From Malachius bipustulatus (taxonomy: Eukaryota > Arthropoda > Insecta > Coleoptera > Melyridae): a DNA stretch of 64,000 bases. The notes beneath the pieces are model-generated. The model saw only the letters and a list, made by a program, of their open reading frames with translations, did not search any database and was not told where the DNA came from. How positions within the stretch are numbered: position 1 is the first letter of the stretch; each line of letters starts with the position of its first letter. The stretch is from assembly GCA_910589415.1 (NCBI GenBank), contig OU342638.1, positions 37,111,579 to 37,175,578 on the forward strand. Reading direction: 5' to 3'. Both the position numbers and the translations under genes were made by a program. Below are positions 46,921 to 58,673 of the stretch, in pieces.

Positions 46921-47315
46921 GGTCGACGATAATAGTTATGTAATATACCTTATCCCCAAATAAAATATGTACAGTTAATTGTAAATTATCCAGCAAATAA
47001 ATCAATGTAAATACCTATATAAAAAAAATACCAGAAAATACGAGAAGAAAAAAAAATACCTATATGTAAATAAAATGTAAATAAAATAGGTTTATGGCAT
47101 GCAGTGATCTAAATTATCAATAATAATAAATGTGTTGAAATAATAATTAAATAAAATTATATTGTATTCACAAGCATATATTTAAGCAACTATACATTTA
47201 TTCCCCTCCCTGGCTTCCTGAAAAGAACAAAAAAGAAAACTGAAACAACAAGGAAGAAGAAACCAGAAAGAAAAAAAACACCAAACACGTAAAACAAACA
47301 AAACGGGTAATATTT

Positions 47316-47328
47316 ACGTTGGGCGCCA
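47316..47328 (-). promoter_or_regulatory. Primer-binding site, tRNA-Lys type
   Basis: The minus strand reads TGGCGCCCAACGT, three bases inside the 5' LTR. This matches the 3' end complement of tRNA-Lys (the non-Lys3 type), as used by several gypsy-class elements. Confidence 0.8.
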
Positions 47329-47331
47329 AAT

Positions 47332-48899
47332 TGCCACACGAACCGTGAGCCTGAGCGTGGATTAGGCGAAAACGGCTAGCTCAGGGGGCGAGTTGTCACC
47401 TAGCTGTCGACGCCACCTGTCGAGTCCGATTAATTATAATAAAAGAATACTTCTGGTGGCGGTGCCGTTGCTTATAATTTTTTTACTATTATTGTGTTAT
47501 TGTATCTTGTATTTATGACTATTATGATGAAAAATCAAGTAAATATAAATAGTTACCACCACGGTTGCCAGCGAACAATGGTTCAAATAGATGGTTATTT
47601 TCTAATGCAAACACGGCCGCAGGGTTTTCTGCCTAACAGGGGTTGTTTAAGGTTGGCCAGAATAGATAGTAATAAAACAATCAGCTCCACGGGAGTGCCT
47701 AGTTTATATTATAACTTGAAACAAGCTACATCGACCCTTCCAGGTACGTATCGGCATATATCACGAAGGTAATATTACAAAGACTAATTTCTAGTCTACG
47801 CTAAGTCCCTAATAATAATCTACCCCGCGAGCAGCTGCTGTTGGTTCACACTATTAGTAACTAAAATATGAAATAAAACACTGGTGAAGTCCTGGACTCG
47901 GTGCCAATGGGGCTCCTGTGGCAGTGGAGGTAATTGACAATTAGTAAATACCTGTGCGGGCCGGGTTGCGCTCACCAACGACGGTGCGTCGGGCTCGGTC
48001 AGGCAGGGACAGCCGGTGCCAAAGACAAGATGGAGACTCTACTCTGGTGACTCCGTGCCGCAAAAGTAAATCATCAGTTTTCAACATCAGTAAATCGACA
48101 GTTACCACGTCCGAAAAGTTACCGTGGATGAACAAATACCCTGGACGGACAACCCTGCAAAGAGAACATCTGTAGCCTGCTGTCGGAGACTATAGGAAAG
48201 TTCGGCTGACACAAAGCGTGCCAGCAATATCCTTTTTGGTTAACTAAAATAAGTGTCGTAGTAAAGTGGACTGGCAATTACTCACCTCCGATGTAGAAGG
48301 AGGGCGTTTAAGGAACAATCCTTGGAGAGTTTTCTTGCCGTAATAAATTTTTATCCTTCTAAGAAGAATGACCGTACCACCAGTACCCTGCACGGTCGGC
48401 CTAGCGAAATCCAGCTTCTCCTACTCCAACACACGTTGAAACTCCCTACGAGTTTAATGTGAAGCTGGGTTTCAATAATTATTAACGACCAGAAAAGGTT
48501 TTAAAGTTCTCCTCTGAGGGGATTTTTATTTTAATAATTAAATTGTAATTTTTGTTGAATTTTTCCTCTTAGTTTCCTTTTTTTTTTCTACTTTTAATCA
48601 GGGTGATTAGATAGTTCGAACTTTTTTGATAAAAAAAAACTGATAGTCTCCGGTCAGCAGGATCAAGATTCCTCTTGCAAAAATAAAAAGAACATTCAGT
48701 TCCCACCATTAATAATGACAATGACAAACAACACTGACAAGACAAGACCACAGAATAACAGCCACTAAAATAAATAAATCAGAAATAATAAACAAAATAT
48801 AAACAAATAACATAACCCCATTGTTTTTATTTACAATAAATAAAATAAATAATAACCACCGTAACCATTATTAGAAGGTGACAAAATATAACCGTCACA
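47332..48899 (-). repeat. 5' LTR of the gypsy element
   Basis: The 1568-bp LTR is on the minus strand and ends TGTGGCA three bases before the primer-binding site. It carries the promoter and poly(A) signals of the element, which I did not map in detail. Confidence 0.95.
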
Positions 48900-50511
48900 C
48901 AGGAAGGGATTAGATGTTGAATTTTATGAAGAGGCATAAGGACAAATTATCTTTAAGAAAGGCAGAAAATACTAGTCTTGCCAGAGTCACTGGTTTCAAT
49001 ACAAAAAGTGTTGCAGAGTTTTACCAAAATCTTGAGAGGGTTTTGGAAAAGTATACATTTCTGCCTTCCAGTCCAGGATCATTAATATTGATGAGACAGG
49101 TGTGACCACCGTATTAGAACAGCCTAAAATTATTGCTACACTGGGTCAGAAACAAGTAGGTCAAGTTGTATCCGCGGAACGAGGTTCTTTGACTACATTC
49201 GTGGGGATCATCAGTGTGCAAGGCAATGTATAACTTTCCCCGAGTTCATCTTAAAGACCGCTTCATGAGAGGCACCCCAGTGGGAAGTTTGGGCTTAAGT
49301 AACAAGAGTGGATGGATCACTTCTGAACTGTTTTTGGAAGTACTAAAGCATGTCAAAAAAACAGAACAAGGGAAGCAGATTTTATTGTTGATGGACAACC
49401 ACGATAGCCACATTTCAGTATTGTCGTGAGAATGGTATAATCATGTTGACGTTCCCGCCACACACATCTCATAAGCTTCAACCTCTTGATGTAGCAGTTT
49501 TTGGCCCATTTAAGGCTCGCATGAAAAAGTCATTAAACAATTGGATGTTGAATAACCCAAATCGTACCATTTCCCTTTACGATATTGGAGAACTAACAAG
49601 AGATCCTTTTTTGGAGTCATCCGATTTTGTAGCTAACGAAGATACAGAGAATGAATCAGGTGGCTCTGTTCCACTAGACACTGACATAAACTCAGCTAAG
49701 ATGCCATCTACAAGTTCAAGCAATGTGACAATAATCCATGAGCCTAAAGGAATACTTGCAAAACCCAGACTTAACTGTTGAGAACACGGAAGGATCACTA
49801 ATTTCCCCTGAAGTTGTGAGACCTATACCAACTCTCAAAATCAACAGGAATGTGAAAAAACAAGGAAGACAAAAGAAATCAATAGTTTACACCGATTCGC
49901 CAGAACTTGCAAAGATTTTAGAAAGATCGCAGAAAAAAAAAGAAAATGAACAGAAGAAAAGAGTAAAGACGATAGAATCATCCGTTGAAGAAAGCGATGC
50001 AGATTCAGTCTTGTCTTTAAGATCAGAGAGCAGTGTTGGTGGTAATTCAATCATGGAGCTAACTGCTGATCAGAATTTAGCAACCGGCAACTTTGTTTCG
50101 GTACAGTTTCCAACCAAAACAAAAGTAGTTTACTTTGTGGGTAAGATTGAGGAAATCGTCGAGGCAGGTGAAGAATTCAAAGTTAAATTCATGCGGAAAA
50201 AGTTCGGAAAGGACATTTTCTATTATCTAGCTGTCAAAGACATTTCGGAAGTGAATAGAATGGACATTATTTCACTTCTGGACAATCCGGTTGTAAAAAA
50301 CAAATATATTAAGTTTAATGTTAGCTTTAGCAACTATAACATGCAATAAATTTAAATTCATTTGATTTTTTGTTACCTGTCAAAACTGCCCCACCTGAAT
50401 GTCAAAACTGCCCCTCGTATGGGGCAGCTTTGTCACTTTATAGCTTTGAGGAGAAAAATCCCCTGAGTAGAATTACATTAATTCATTCAAATAGCATAAT
50501 AATATAATATA

Positions 50512-50846
50512 CAGTGTGTCCCCGGATGGATAGACCTAACTATACTTATAAACTTCCTTAATTTGCATCTTAGGAAAAAAGTCATTCTTTAGAACAAGTT
50601 AGATCACTTGTTGAAAAATGTGTAGCGTTGGGAGGGCAACATGTGGAATAAGTTTTGTATAAACTTTTGTACATGATAAAAACTGTAATAAATTAATTGT
50701 ATCCACCCTGTATATTATTTCGAAATTTCGACAGCGGCTTAAGATATTCTAGATAAAGCAAAACTTTTTCTAAAGAATTACTCTTTTCCCACGATGCAAA
50801 ATAAGGAAGTTTATAAGTAGAGTTAGGTCCATCCGGGGACACACTG
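50512..50846. mobile_element. MITE nested in the pogo-like element
   Basis: The 335-bp element has long inverted repeats of about 50 bp. It starts CAGTGTGTCCCCGGATGG and ends with the inverse CCATCCGGGGACACACTG. The inner arms share AAACTTCCTTA and its inverse. No coding capacity. The target duplication is not clear. Confidence 0.85.
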
Positions 50847-51177
50847 CATAACTGTAGTGCTGAATCTGTCGAAACTGGAAAAAAGCTTTTGTAATTTTTT
50901 AAAAACTAAAATAAAAAAAAGCATGTCAAATGTGCCCCGCGCTCCCCTACAATTTAAAAGATTGTGATAATCGATAAATCAAAAAATGCTACGACTATGG
51001 ACCTAAGGAGCGTGTCAACTCCATGATCTTTAGCATCAACTTTTATAAAATTGCAGAATGGGGGATGATTGCCCTTAAACCAATAAATGTATTAATTCTA
51101 TGAACAAAAGGACTTATTCAACGTTGGTGAAATCGGGCATAAGTTAAGTAAAACAAGGAAGAATTCGATAAAACCGA

Positions 51178-54100
51178 TTAGAAAACTCTAATCTCCGTCC
51201 GGGACGTATGAGACAGGTCATCGTCCAAAGTAAGTAGCATCATGAAGGCGAAAAACATGCCCACCGCGCTCAAAAAGTGCCAGATATCGTGGAAATCGTA
51301 GAAACCCATCAGTTTGCACTCTTGATTGAAGTGCCTCGATCCGGCCGGTGCTTCCTACAAACAAAACGATTCGTCGTTAACTAATGAAACGATCCGTTAA
51401 ATAAACACTCACCGTCCACGATATAACCCTTGTGCAGGAAGAAGTCCATGGCCGAGATGGCGCACACGATCGACATCGTCAGGAAGATGAGCGGAAGCGT
51501 CAGAACTTTCTCCTTGTGAACGATCTAGAAACGAAAAACGAATCATTAAAACTGACGTATCTAATCGTAATTAAAAACTCTAGTACCTTCATTACGATAT
51601 AGAAAAAGAAGTACAGGAGAGTGTTCATCATGAATATTCCCAGTAAGTAGAGAGCGAACTCTTTTTGATGGTTCAAGATCCCGACGGTCGCAACCGCCCA
51701 ATTGCAGATATTCCCGATTATTAATAAGCACCAACGACCTGTAAATAAACGAAACGTCACACCCGAATCGTGACAGTCAAACAATTACCTTTATAAGTGG
51801 GACGGATTATGTTGATCGGGCCCGACCAGAAATCGTACACTATCACCCGATACGTCCTCATCACAAAACCACGATCTGCAAAATTAATTATTAGGTTAGG
51901 TGAACGATCAAATTTTAACGAGGCGTTCAGTAGTTAGTACCCAATTTCCAGCATCCCATGTAATAAATCTGGGCGCTCAGGTAGAAGCACAGGACGAGAT
52001 GGATGACGGTGAAGAACGACCAGAACCAAAGGGTCCCCTCAAGGATGCCGACCAAACCTGGAACGATTCAATCTTTAGCTGCGCGCTACGTTATTAAAAA
52101 AAAAAAGAAGATCAAACCTAAGACGATGGCGCAGGCGAGGACGCCGAACGTCGCGTAAGCCGTGGCGTTGATGTCTGGATGACGGTTCTGGTAGAGCTTC
52201 ACGATGCACAGTACGGACATCACGTACATAAAACTTGAATCTGGAATGTGTAAAATTGGGTCAATTTATAATATAATAAATGATAACCTACAAAAAAATA
52301 CTAAAAACTACAAGCTGCAATAATAGTTTGTCTCAGAGAGAATTAGACGGACTACCAAGAGGTTTTCGACCCCTGAAAATTCAAGAAAATGGATCTAGTG
52401 GCCAAGTTAACTCCATAATAGACATGGCGATTGACTTAAATTTGCTCACCCTGTATAACTTACAACAACACAACAGTTCACTCACCAAACTGGAAGTTAG
52501 AGACGTTAGGGCAGACGTGGTAACTTGCCGACAGCACTCCTTCCATGATCAAGGAGACACCCATAGCGTAAAACATCCCGTAATGCTGGGGAATCCCGTA
52601 TTGCTGCAACAACACCATAGGCATCAAAAATTCGCTCTGCAATCGAAACAAGACTCACCCTCTCGAAGTTGATGTCGTGATGCTGCTTCTCTCGACGGTA
52701 CGTAATGAACAGGAAGAGCATACCCAGCAGCACGTAGCCGATATTCGAGAAGAGATGATTGAAATCACTTATCCAGCCCAAGGGGTGCGCGCAGAGAAAG
52801 TTATAATAGCACAGATCCTGCTGTCCCGTCTGGTTCAATATCTACAATAATAAATAATAGAAATATCCGTAATGATAATAATCACAATATTACATTTTGA
52901 TAGGTTATCACTAACTGTATGACAGGCAAGCCGTAAAAGAGCGCAACGGTCAGTACGTTGTACAGGTAGAGGTACGATCTGCGCTGCAAGATGCGAGGAT
53001 CCTTCGTGGCGAGGTCGCAGAGATACACTACCGTCCTACCTAACCTCACTTCCCTGTCGTTGTCCACTTCTTCGATTACATCGTATTCCAACGAGATGCA
53101 ATCCACCGAGTCTTGTGCTGCAATGAGAAAATCAATTGGGTTAGATGCTCCAATACGAGCGTGTTTAATGTTATACACTTACCCTGTAAAACGGGGGTCG
53201 CCCTAGTGACAGTGCAGATCGTCTCGACGAGGTGGGCCTCGACGACGGGCGTGGTCGCGTGGCTGTTAATGTACTCCATGTCCCTCGGTTTGTAGTAGCG
53301 CTTCGAGCACAGGAAGAACATGAAACCGAAAACGAGGTAGAAGGAGAATATGGTGCCGAGAGTGGTCGCTACCGCTTTGATGTAATTGTCGTACGTAATG
53401 CTCGGTTTAATGACCATGCCGATCGTCTTGGTCCGGTTCTTCAACTCCGGTCCAAAGAAGAGCATCCGTTTGCTGCAGTCGAGATCATCACCTTTCACTA
53501 CGAACACCACGTAGAAGCCGAAAGGGAACTTGTTTTTCTGACAAGTGACAATTAATTAAATAATTACATTTCTTAGTAAAGCGAGAAAGAAGGAGATAGA
53601 AGGAGAGACTTACTGTAATCGTTAAACCGCCTTTCGTGTCGACAGTCTCGTAGAACCCCCTAAACCGGATGTCCTCGTTCAAGTCAAAAACTGGACACTA
53701 CGGCCAAATAGTTCCTATTACGGTTTAATTAAATAATTAATTAAATTACTTACGCTGACATTCTGTATGCTGACCGTCATGCAGATGGTGTCGTTCGAGG
53801 TTATCTCCACGATAACCGTGTCATAATTCACGTCCAAGATGGACGAATAATTCGAGTCGAATTTGTAAAAGAAATATCTCGGCTCACTCGCCGAAACGTT
53901 GAAAATGTACTCTTTTGAGGGCTCGATGTAGTAGGGGAACTCGTTTGCGACTTCTATCTGGAAAGTGACGTCCTCCTCCGAGGCAGTGGACACGGTCACG
54001 ATCGGGTCGTCGTGCTTCAGCACGGGCTCCGCCCCTGAGGATGGTTGTCGTGATAAAACGCCTATTTTATATAGATAGAATGATACTTACATCGTTTGAT

Positions 54101-54490
54101 GATATTGTGACAGAGGGTGCGAGAGGTTTTCTGGAATATTTTGATCCCCGACTCGGTCTCGACGAAAAGGGGCAACTGCCAGGATATTATTTCCTGGGGC
54201 TGCCGGGCGACCACCATCAACGGGTGGGTCGTCTGAGCGTTGCTGCTGATGCTCACCCGGGGAGGATAAAGCGACTGAAAAAGAAATTACTTACTACCCT
54301 TCTTCAATTTTTCAGTGTTCTTTTTATCCCTTTTTACCTCCTCTCTGGTGAATTCCAGGACATACTCGGAGCTCTTATTGACCACGAAATTGTAAACTTT
54401 GTTATACTGCAGCTCCTTCGGGATGGGATTGAATCGTTCATGACTGACTTGAATGAGACACGCAATTAATAACAGTAAATATCGGTGCAT
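51178..54490 (-). CDS. SID-1-like transmembrane protein (SIDT/CHUP family)
   Basis: SID-1 family proteins are multi-pass membrane proteins linked to double-stranded RNA uptake in nematodes and to lipid or cholesterol handling. The exons are 54490-54338, 54274-54091, 54034-53754, 53697-53614, 53537-53183, 53117-52894, 52841-52659, 52603-52486, 52240-52118, 52057-51941, 51875-51789, 51738-51587, 51524-51413 and 51350-51178. All phases close, giving 781 residues. A signal peptide ([14 protein letters not shown]) begins a large extracellular region with many N-glycosylation sites. About eleven membrane helices follow, with [38 protein letters not shown] and HDIWHFLSA. The Ser, Asp and His of these match the CREST superfamily metal site. 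Insects may carry several paralogues; which one this is cannot be told here. Confidence 0.94.
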
Positions 54491-55141
54491 GTCTTATTAC
54501 AGTCGCGGAAGTGCTCTTCGATTGAACTACGGTCGAAAATAAATCCCAGGTATCCACTGCTAATGTTGCCTTTCCAACATTTTTATCTCCGGCACAGATA
54601 ACTATTATCGGAGGGCACTGCAAGAACAAACAATTCCTGAAATGTGATTGTTTGTTGTCGTAAGTCTGTTATCTCCTCATATTATTAAAATGTTAGCGGA
54701 TTTCTAGTTATTGATAACAACCGAGAAGACTCAGCTAGACCTGGACGACCTTGATCTTTGTAAACACAAGTACACAATATAACCTAACATTAATTATTTA
54801 AATTGACATCTACTGTTCAAAATATGTCAAATGTCAATTAGTGATGTTGCAGGGTTGAATAACAGTAGCTAATACGATACGTTCGATCGGTGACGTCATA
54901 TGGAGAGTTTAATTATATTTTTTGAAAGGGTATTAGGTATTTTTAAGTACATTTCATTGAAGAATACTAACTGTCGCTGGATCTAAGAGAGCCAAAGGAA
55001 GAAGATCTTATAAAGGTGAAGGAAATTTAAATCTAGTGAAATGTTAATGTCAATTATTAACACACAAAAGATTATTTCTGAATGATAAATTATTCACAGT
55101 AACAGAGCGTAATATGAAGTTACGGACACCTGAAATTGAAA

Positions 55142-55234
55142 TCAAAATTTATTCCGGGCTGTTTTGCTGTGGTCCACGTAACAATAAGTCTTCATGGACC
55201 ACGGCAAAACAGCCTGGAATCAATTATGATTTTA
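55142..55234. repeat. Hairpin with about 35-bp arms
   Basis: The arm containing GGGCTGTTTTGCTGTGGTCC is matched by GGACCACGGCAAAACAGCC across an 18-nt loop, and pairing continues outward into AT-rich sequence. Direct repeats TTACGGACACCTG (near 55120) and TTACGGACATCTG (near 55273) flank it and may mark the edges of a small element. Confidence 0.75.
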
Positions 55235-55414
55235 ATTGAAGCTAGTCGGTAGAAGCCTACACACGACAATTACGGACATCTGTAAAAAGTAGTAACAAGA
55301 ACCAGACGGTACAATTATTGGTTTTACGGTGACTTGTAATCGGGCAGCCCATCATTTTGGCATCTTGTCAACAGGAGTTACAAATTAACGCGAGTACAAC
55401 CACCTTTATGACTG

Positions 55415-56398
55415 TACAGGCTGGTTAAAAATTCGATGCTCACCATTGGGATCTCGGAAACGGTAAAAGATACAGGCTGGATTAAATTAGTGAAAAGTTT
55501 CACAATTTTATGCTTATTAAGAATCTGAAAGAAAATTTATGGAAACTTCAGGCGTTGCTGAAATATCCTGAAAAAACTTAAAAATTGAAATTCCTTTATT
55601 TCAATCATATCTTTTTTATCATCGGAAAGAAATTAAAATATTTTTGTAGGTTTACATAAGTCATCAAAAGGTATCATCTGTCATTCCCAAAATTTTCAAG
55701 GTCGACTAGATCGCAAAGTTTTCATAGTCAACTTTTGTTGTTCTTATGGCCGCCAAATTGTTTTTTGGATGTTGTTCGCTATAAAAAAAAAATCATAAAA
55801 ACTAAAAATTGTTAAACTTCAAAAAATAAATTAAAAAAATTTTTATTCTTCTTTTTTCTTTACAAAAAATACAACTTTTTAGACCGAATTTCATAGATAA
55901 ATTAAAAAACCATAAGACAAGCACTATTTCGGCGTATTTGAACAATGTTGACGTATTTCGATTATTTTTTTTTAGGTTTTTCTTTGGAAAAAGAAGAATA
56001 AAAATTTTAGAAATTTTTGTTTGAAGAAGAACGACATAAAAAAACAATATGCGCAGCCATTAAGAAAAACAAAAGTTGACTATGAAAACTCTGGGATCTA
56101 GTAGTCCTTGAAAATTTTGGAAATGACAGATGATACCTTTTGATGACTTAAGTATGTAAACCCACAAAAATATTTCAATATCTTTTTAATAATAAAAAAG
56201 ATATGATTGAAGTAAGAAATCTCCATTTTCAAGTTTTTTCAGGATACTTCAGCAACGCCTGAAGTGTCCATAAATTTTCTTTCAGATTCTTAATAAGCAT
56301 AAAATTGTGCAACTTTTCTCTAATTTAACCCACTCTCTGAATCTTTTACCGTTTCCGAGATCCCAATGGTGAGCATCGAATTATTAACCACCCTGTAT
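55415..56398. mobile_element. Foldback element of about 1 kb
   Basis: Nearly the whole element is palindromic. The left end, TACAGGCTGGTTAAAAATTC, matches the inverse of the right end (CCACCCTGTA) with a few changes. Matching continues inward through CATTGGGATCTCGGAAACGG, the CATCAAAAGGTATCATCTGTC block and the AAAGTTGACTATGAAAA block. Each arm is about 400 bp or more. No transposase is encoded, and the small ORF inside is incidental. Confidence 0.88.
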
Positions 56399-57203
56399 AG
56401 CCTGAGATACAAGACTACGAGCTCTGCTGTGACAAAAAGGCTACTGAATTTAATTCAGTTTGACTGAATTTGTACTCATGATACATATAACTTTCTTTAA
56501 TTTTCTTGTTGCTCTGATGATGGCCTAAGAGCCGAAACATGTAACAATTAAATAAAATAATTAAGTCTCAAATCCAGAGAAGTTAAACTTTCATACCATA
56601 TTTTTTATAGTCTTACCAAAATTGAGATGTTAAAGATATTAAAACCATAATGAAGAATTATAAATTTAAAAAATGTTATGGTTTAAAAAACATGACCAAA
56701 TAGAATATTACAAGATCAACGAAAAAATATTATAATTATTGTTAATACTTTTTTGCTTAAAATAATGTTCAAAAACGCCAAATTAAGTCCGTAAAGTTGT
56801 ATACTTGGTGCTCTTACAAATGATGCCGTAATACTCTCCAAAATGACGTCACTAATCAGAGACTGGTAACAGGTAGCACTGTAACGACTCAAAACGTTAT
56901 CCGTTACTTTAAATGGATCATCATTAAAAATCGGTAGCATCTCTAATTATTATTCAATAATCAGTACAAACGTCAAACGTCATATTGACAACTATGTCAT
57001 CTTGCATAAGACGGATCTAACCTCAACTCAAATTATTCGATTTGACTGAAAAGAAGAGAAGACTGTTAAATGTAAATGCGTAGGAAGTAGGAAGTAACCT
57101 AAATTATTTTATAATCATCAATTAAGTTCAAAGTTTATGTGTTGTTATCCTCGCTACTCGTTCGTTTTCCACCATTTTTAATAATACACACCAGCAATAA
57201 AAA

Positions 57204-58267
57204 ATGAGCAGCAAAGACGGTCCCGACCCACCCAAAAAAGTAGAGGACGATCTCTCCGAACTACTAGACAGTAAGTACCCCCTTATCAGAAAAACCCAAA
57301 TAATCAAATAACCCCCGTCTTGCAGGCGCCCTCGAAGACTTCAAGAAAACCCCCGACGCCAAAGCCTCGCCCACAGAAGCCGCCGGCGCCGAAAAACCGG
57401 CCCTGCCACCATCGGACAGCGCCGAAGAAGCCTGGAATGAGGAATTCATCAAGGAAGCGGCGCAGCAGTTCGAGAGCCAGCTAGCGGACATCCTCTGCGA
57501 CGGCAACAAGGACGCCGCCCAGGAGAAAATACAGCAAACATTCAAACAAATGGCCGGTACCCCCTTACATTTACCTGTTTTTCTTAAAATCTCACACTTC
57601 TACTTTATGACCAGACGCAGCGCAGCAAGTTCTCAGCAACCCCACGGGGGCCCAATCGAACGACCCGGCCGCCGAGAGCTTCGCTTCGTCTATCTCGCAA
57701 ACCCTCCGGGGGATCAGCGAAGGCACCGACGGGTTGAATAGCGGATCCCTCGAACAGGACGTAATGGGGATGCTGCAGGGGGCCGATGGCGCTAGTAATT
57801 TCCTACCGTTCATGCAGGGAATGATGCAGAGTCTTTTAAGTAAAGATGTCCTGTACCCCAGCTTGAAGGATATAATCGATCGGTAAGAGGGGAGGTTTCT
57901 GTTTGAGGCGGGATTTGATTTGATTTAACTTGACAGATATCCCGCTTGGTTGACAGAAAATAAAGAGAAACTGTCACCGGAAGAGATACAACGGTACAAT
58001 AACCAGCAAGAATTGATGAAGGAGGTTTGTGGGGTCCTGGAGGGTGAGAAGGAGACCGACGGAGCTGACGTTAAAGCGCAACGATTTGAGAAGGTGCTGG
58101 GACTCATGCAGAAGGTAAGATGAATTTTTTGTATTGAAGAATCGAGTTAATCCGAGGGATAGTTGCAGGACTACGGGCAACCGCCCAGCGATTTGGTGGG
58201 CGATGTTGGACCTCCCCTGCCCGATTTGGGGAACATTTCTGATCCCAATCAGTGTACTTTGATGTAA
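57204..58267 (+). CDS. Pex19: Peroxisomal biogenesis factor 19
   Basis: PEX19 is the cytosolic chaperone and import receptor for peroxisomal membrane proteins. The exons are 57204-57270, 57326-57556, 57615-57882, then one ending at 58114, and 58163-58267. The N-terminus DDLSELLDSALEDF is the PEX3- and PEX14-binding region. The C-terminus QCTLM is a CaaX farnesylation box, as in the human QCLIM. The fourth exon is odd. The acceptor at 57937 gives the conserved YPAWLTE but then falls out of frame for lack of one base near 57958. The acceptor at 57957 keeps the frame, gives 275 residues and drops YPAWLTE. An AATAAA lies at about 58372. Confidence 0.93.
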
Positions 58268-58673
58268 CGAGTGTTTATTTATTTATTTAATTAGCTAGTT
58301 GACGATTCGTTAAGCTCCAATATTGTTTCTGTTTAAAGTTTATTATTTCAATTTGTTTGATTAGTGCGAGGATAATAAAGTTTGTATCTAAGCGGTTGTG
58401 TCTTTTTTTATCTCCTCGAGATCCGGATCAGATTAGATGAACTATTACAGCTGCCTTGGAGAGATAAAAAACAATGTAGTCTATCTACTGTCTGTCAAAT
58501 TGATTATTATTGTCAGTCATTTTTTTTCAAATTTTTCTTCTAATTTTTAATAAAATGCTACGAATTTTAGTCGATAATTGTCCTTACTGCAAGAAAGAAG
58601 AAGTGAAGAGTCTCTTTTATAGTTTTTATTAAGAATCCGGGTCGTGAACAAGCTTATTGTAGTGTTGAAGAAA
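58268..58673. other. PEX19 3' UTR and short intergenic region
   Basis: No separate gene is seen. It contains the PEX19 poly(A) signal and the presumed promoter of the next gene. Confidence 0.5.

Larger units (their letters stand above)
40487..48899 (-). mobile_element. Ty3/gypsy LTR retrotransposon, complete and young
   Basis: The 8413-bp element lies on the minus strand. Its LTRs start TG and end CA. It is flanked by the 4-bp target duplication CAGG at 40483-40486 and 48900-48903. In element order it runs: 5' LTR (47332-48899), tRNA-Lys-type primer site, gag, pol in the -1 frame, purine tract, 3' LTR (40487-42054). There is no env. Both ORFs are open and every small ORF in one LTR recurs unchanged in the other, so insertion was recent and the copy may be active. 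Confidence 0.96.
40116..50349 (+). pseudogene. pogo-like transposase (HTH plus DDE_1 domain), broken
   Basis: The 5' part (40116-40482) has a psq-type helix-turn-helix (CRGAAAAYNINRTTLIYRLK). It is shifted by one base in an A-run near 40135 and then interrupted by the gypsy element. The 3' part resumes at 48904. It meets a TAG within a few codons, at a place where relatives have Trp. It then reads MLNFMKRHKDKLSLRKAENT, frameshifts near 49070, and shows IDETGVT (first catalytic Asp), LLMDNHDSH (second) and LQPLDVAVFGPFK (third). A C-terminal Lys- and Glu-rich stretch continues to the stop at 50347-50349, reached through more frame changes. It belongs to the DDE_1 family and is not functional. 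Confidence 0.85.
39742..50947 (+). mobile_element. pogo/Tigger-like DNA transposon split by a gypsy insertion
   Basis: The 24-bp terminal inverted repeats begin GGGGAGCGCGGGG at 39742-39765 and are matched by the inverse at 50924-50947 with one mismatch. Both ends are flanked by TA (39740-39741 and 50948-50949), the Tc1/mariner target. Without the 8413-bp gypsy element and its extra 4-bp target copy it would be about 2.8 kb. The transposase is decayed. A MITE (50512-50846) sits near the right end. Confidence 0.93.
54491..57203. other. Intergenic region between SID-1-like and PEX19
   Basis: This 2.7-kb region has no gene. It holds a hairpin (55142-55234), the large foldback element (55415-56398), an AATTAAATAAAA-rich stretch and a CRE palindrome in the shared CTCTCCAAAATGACGTCAC context near 56835. 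Promoters of both divergent genes lie at the edges. Confidence 0.5.

Noticed and set aside
49738..50349. 203-codon frame as an independent host gene
   Set aside because: It is continuous with the decayed pogo-like transposase and lies inside its inverted repeats.
55802..56047. 81-codon open frame in the foldback element
   Set aside because: It is low-complexity AT-rich sequence inside a palindrome with no protein features.
57204..58267. Calling PEX19 a pseudogene because of the frame break
   Set aside because: All other exons, splice sites and the CaaX box are intact, and a nearby acceptor restores the frame; an error in an A-run is also likely.
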